Assembly (NCBI GenBank): GCA_016841565.1
Contig: JAENYX010000001.1
Coordinates: forward strand, 1 to 64,000
Direction of reading: 5' to 3'
DNA length: 64,000 bases
Source: Clostridium thermobutyricum
Lineage (GTDB): Bacteria; Bacillota; Clostridia; Ch29
A program made the position numbers and the translations under genes. The number at the start of each line of letters is the position of its first letter. The first letter of the stretch is position 1. Positions 60,648 through 64,000 of this stretch are shown here, one piece after another. The notes under the pieces are model-generated. The model ran no database searches and had not been told where the DNA came from. It worked only from the letters and a program-made list of their open reading frames with translations.

Positions 60648-63600
60648 ATGCATCTTAAAAGAATTGAAATAAAAGGGTTCAAATCCTTTGCAGACAAAAT
60701 AAATCTGGAGTTTGACGATGGTATTGCAGCTATCGTGGGACCTAACGGAAGCGGTAAGAGCAATATTGCCGATGGCGTACGATGGGTTTTAGGTGAGCAG
60801 AGTATTAAGGCACTTAGAGGCAGCAGGATGGAGGACGTAATATTTTCGGGTACAGACAACAGGAAGGCGCTGGGGTTTGCTGAGGTTTCAATAACCCTTG
60901 ACAATAAAGACGGGCGTTTGCCTATTGAATACTCCGAGGTTATGGTTACACGCAGGGTATTCAGGTCGGGTGAAAGCGAATATTATCTGAATAAAACAGG
61001 ATGCAGGCTAAAGGACATAAACGAGCTGTTTATGGATACCGGCGTGGGCAAGGAAGGCTATTCTATTATCGGTCAGGGAAGGATAGACGAAATACTCAGT
61101 TCAAAGGCCGAGGACAGGCGCAGGATATTTGAAGAGGCTGCGGGCATTGTCAAATACAAGAGCAGGAAAGATGAAGCCGAAAGAAAAATGAAAAAGACCG
61201 AGGAAAACCTTTTGAGGCTGGGGGATATTATAGAGGAACTGCAGAAACAAATCGGCCCATTACATGAGCAAAGCCAAGTTGCAAAGGCGTACATAGAGAT
61301 GCGCGAACAGCTAAAGCACCTTGAACTCAGCATATTTGTAAGAAGTATTGAAAGATTGAACACGCAAAAAAACCAGGTGAATGAAAAGATAAAAGAGTAC
61401 CAAAGACTGGTTTACGATAGAAACAGTACCAGCACCCGTATGGAGGACGAATTTAACAGCCTGGGGAGCAGGATACAGCAGCTTGAAGAAGAGCTGAAGG
61501 AAATCCAGGATAAAATACACTGCAAAATAAACCTTGCAGAAAAAAAAGATGGAGAGGTAAAAGTACTTCTGCAAAAAATCCAAAGTGAAAATGAAAGTAT
61601 AAACATGCATACAAGAGAACTCCAGAAGATAGAGCAGGGAAGACAGGAAATTGAAGAAGAAAAAAGTAAAAGAAGCCAGGAGATTCAGGATATTAAAAAG
61701 GAGCTGGAAGATAAAAAAAGGATAATTGAGTCTTTCCAGGCCAATCTGGACTCCATAGGTGCACAGGCAGGGGAGGAAGAGAAGAGGGCTGAGGAGATTA
61801 AAGCCCAAATCATAGAAAACTTGAACAATATATCAGAATTGAACAGCAAAGCCAACAGTTTAAAAACTCTCAATGAGACCATATACAAACGCAAAATCCA
61901 ATTACTGGAGGAAATGCAAAACGTTGAAGAGCAAATAACCGACGCCAGGGATGAGAAAAAAGACCTGAATAATAGGGTACAGGGTCTGGGTAAACAATTG
62001 GAGGACAAATCCCGGCAGCGGGATACACTAACAAAGAAACTGAACAGCATCAAACAAGAGCGACTGCAGTTGGAGCAAAAACAAAAAAAGCTAATGGAAG
62101 GATTGGGCTCCGACAAGTCAAAGCTGGCTTTACTGACACAAATGGAGAAGGAATATGACGGCTATTCAAGAAGCGTAAGAGGGCTTATTGAGGCCTGCCG
62201 GAACAATACCGGTCTTTCTAGGGGTATAATAGGACCCGTTGCAGAGCTTATTAAAGTGGAACCGGGACTGGAAAGGGCTATGGAAATCGCCCTGGGCTAC
62301 AGCCTGCAAAATATAGTAACCAATACTCAGGAGGATGCAAAAACGGCAATAGAATTTTTGAAACGCAATACTCTCGGACGGGCTACTTTTTTGCCAGTCA
62401 GCTCAATAAAACCCAGACATCTTAATACAAACGAGGAAAAAGCTCTACACATGAAAGGCTGCATAGGGAGGGCATCCGAGCTTGTGAAGTGCCCTGATAA
62501 AATACGGAATATAATTGACAATTTACTGGGCAGAGTGGTAGTTGTAGACTGCCTTGACAGCGGAATAAAAATAGCAAGAGCTTACAGTTACAGCTTCAGG
62601 GTGGTTACCGTGGAAGGAGACGTTATTAACACGGGAGGATCTATGTCGGGGGGAAGCATCAGCAGCAAAGAAACAGGCCTTTTGCAGCGTAAAGGAGAGA
62701 TTCAGCTGCTGGGCAGTTCAATTAACGATATGGAAGGTGAAAGCCACCGGCTGAACAAATCAATCCGGGAATTGGCTCATGAGGTACAGGATATTGAAGA
62801 CGAAATTCAGAGGCTGGGAAGCAGTCTCTATGATTTGGAGCTGGACAGGATACGGCTGAAAGAGATGATGGAAGCTAAGGAAAAAGAATTGGCCGAAAGA
62901 GAGGCAAAAAGACTGCAGCTGGAATCCGAGAAGCATATGTTGGAAGCAGATTACTATGAAACCCAGAACAACATGGAAAGCATATATGAAAAGATAAAAG
63001 AAAAAGAGGCCGACAACAAAGAAAAACAGGAGTTGATAAAAAACCTGCAAAGGCTTAGTTCGGAGAGAAAGCAGGACAGGGAGAACATAGTGCAGCAGAT
63101 AACGGTGCATAGGGTTGAAGCTGCACGGCAGGGACAAAAACTGGAGGATGTACAGGCCGGATTCCAAAGGTCGGTTTTATCACTGCAAAGACTGCAGTCA
63201 TCAGTTATTGAGAGAGAAAAGGAGATCGAAATTAATAAGAAAAATATTGAGCAGCTGCAGAGTGAGATGTCTGCACTCCGCCAGGAAATTGCCAGGCTTG
63301 TTGAGGAAAAGGACAAAGATAATGAGGAAATGACAAAGCTGCAGCAGATAAAGGCGGAATGTCAGCTCAAAATCAAAGAGAAGGACCAGATAAACAAGGA
63401 ACTCAACAAGGAGATTTCCGAGCTGGAAAAGAAAATAAACAGGGCTGAAGTACAACTGGCAAAGACAGAAATGGAACTAAACAATTTGCACGACAGAATG
63501 TGGGAAGAATATGAGGTAACCCGTATTCAGGCTCTGGATTACAAGTGTGATATAGAAGACGAGAAGGGAGCCCGTATAAAGATTAACCGGCTCAAAGAAA

Positions 63601-64000
63601 ATATTAAAGAACTGGGAAATATCAATATGAATGCTATTGACGAGTATGCCAAGGTGAAAGAAAGATTTGATTTCCTAAACGCTCAGAAGGACGATCTGGA
63701 AGGAGCAAGGGAATCTCTTAAAAAAATAATAAACGAAATGCTGGATACAATGAAAGAGCAGTTTAGTGAGCAGTTTAAAATAATCAACGACAGTTTTGGA
63801 GTGGTTTTCAAGGAGTTATTTGGAGGAGGTAAGGCTCAAATACTGCTTGCCGATCAGGATAATATACTTGAATCCGGGATTGATATAATTGCACAGCCGC
63901 CGGGGAAGAAGCTGCAGCACCTTACTTTATTGTCGGGTGGAGAAAAAGCCCTGACGGCAATTGCACTGTTGTTTGCAATTCTATCGGTGAAACCATCGCC
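60648..64000 (+). CDS. smc: Chromosome segregation protein SMC, 3'-truncated by window edge
   Basis: MHLKRIEIKGFKSFADKINLEFDDGIAAIVGPNGSGKSNIADGVRWVLGEQ; coiled coil; LSGGEKALTAIALLFAIL near 63945; open to the last base. Confidence 0.97.
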   Translation, partial: MHLKRIEIKGFKSFADKINLEFDDGIAAIVGPNGSGKSNIADGVRWVLGEQSIKALRGSRMEDVIFSGTDNRKALGFAEVSITLDNKDGRLPIEYSEVMVTRRVFRSGESEYYLNKTGCRLKDINELFMDTGVGKEGYSIIGQGRIDEILSSKAEDRRRIFEEAAGIVKYKSRKDEAERKMKKTEENLLRLGDIIEELQKQIGPLHEQSQVAKAYIEMREQLKHLELSIFVRSIERLNTQKNQVNEKIKEYQRLVYDRNSTSTRMEDEFNSLGSRIQQLEEELKEIQDKIHCKINLAEKKDGEVKVLLQKIQSENESINMHTRELQKIEQGRQEIEEEKSKRSQEIQDIKKELEDKKRIIESFQANLDSIGAQAGEEEKRAEEIKAQIIENLNNISELNSKANSLKTLNETIYKRKIQLLEEMQNVEEQITDARDEKKDLNNRVQGLGKQLEDKSRQRDTLTKKLNSIKQERLQLEQKQKKLMEGLGSDKSKLALLTQMEKEYDGYSRSVRGLIEACRNNTGLSRGIIGPVAELIKVEPGLERAMEIALGYSLQNIVTNTQEDAKTAIEFLKRNTLGRATFLPVSSIKPRHLNTNEEKALHMKGCIGRASELVKCPDKIRNIIDNLLGRVVVVDCLDSGIKIARAYSYSFRVVTVEGDVINTGGSMSGGSISSKETGLLQRKGEIQLLGSSINDMEGESHRLNKSIRELAHEVQDIEDEIQRLGSSLYDLELDRIRLKEMMEAKEKELAEREAKRLQLESEKHMLEADYYETQNNMESIYEKIKEKEADNKEKQELIKNLQRLSSERKQDRENIVQQITVHRVEAARQGQKLEDVQAGFQRSVLSLQRLQSSVIEREKEIEINKKNIEQLQSEMSALRQEIARLVEEKDKDNEEMTKLQQIKAECQLKIKEKDQINKELNKEISELEKKINRAEVQLAKTEMELNNLHDRMWEEYEVTRIQALDYKCDIEDEKGARIKINRLKENIKELGNINMNAIDEYAKVKERFDFLNAQKDDLEGARESLKKIINEMLDTMKEQFSEQFKIINDSFGVVFKELFGGGKAQILLADQDNILESGIDIIAQPPGKKLQHLTLLSGGEKALTAIALLFAILSVKPS

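Overview
This 64-kb window looks like a conserved chromosomal segment of an anaerobic spore-forming Clostridia-type Bacillota. SpoVM, SASPs, YlbJ, FapR/FabK and the synteny rpe-thiN-spoVM-rpmB-yloU-fakA-recG-rsmD-coaD-ylbJ...fapR-plsX-fab-rnc-smc support this. Most genes are housekeeping genes on the + strand. The left ~1.6 kb is AT-rich and carries phage/holin-like genes and a GIY-YIG protein; it ends at a tRNA-Pro(GGG). Three short genes missing from the ORF track were found by eye: spoVM (26 aa, 30924-31004), rpmF (58 aa, 43519-43695) and a 50-aa membrane protein (30749-30901). The smc gene runs off the right edge. The most interesting non-routine items are: (i) a kamA-family/TAXI-TRAP operon (43.8-48.7 kb), whose aminomutase carries the Lys/Asn substitutions of glutamate 2,3-aminomutase, suggesting a glutamate-uptake to beta-glutamate module, with a divergent sigma-54 activator whose C-terminus does not look like a Fis HTH; (ii) two inverted copies of a ~155-bp MITE-like element with terminal inverted repeats (13.2 kb and 48.9 kb); (iii) a long, apparently structured 5' leader of rpmB; (iv) a mini-ORF with an A-AAA-AAG slippery heptamer and TAATG overlap in front of a small hypothetical gene; (v) a duplicated SASP pair sharing a 29-nt upstream motif. 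No CRISPR array, rRNA operon or clear defence system was seen. All calls are by eye; no searches were run.
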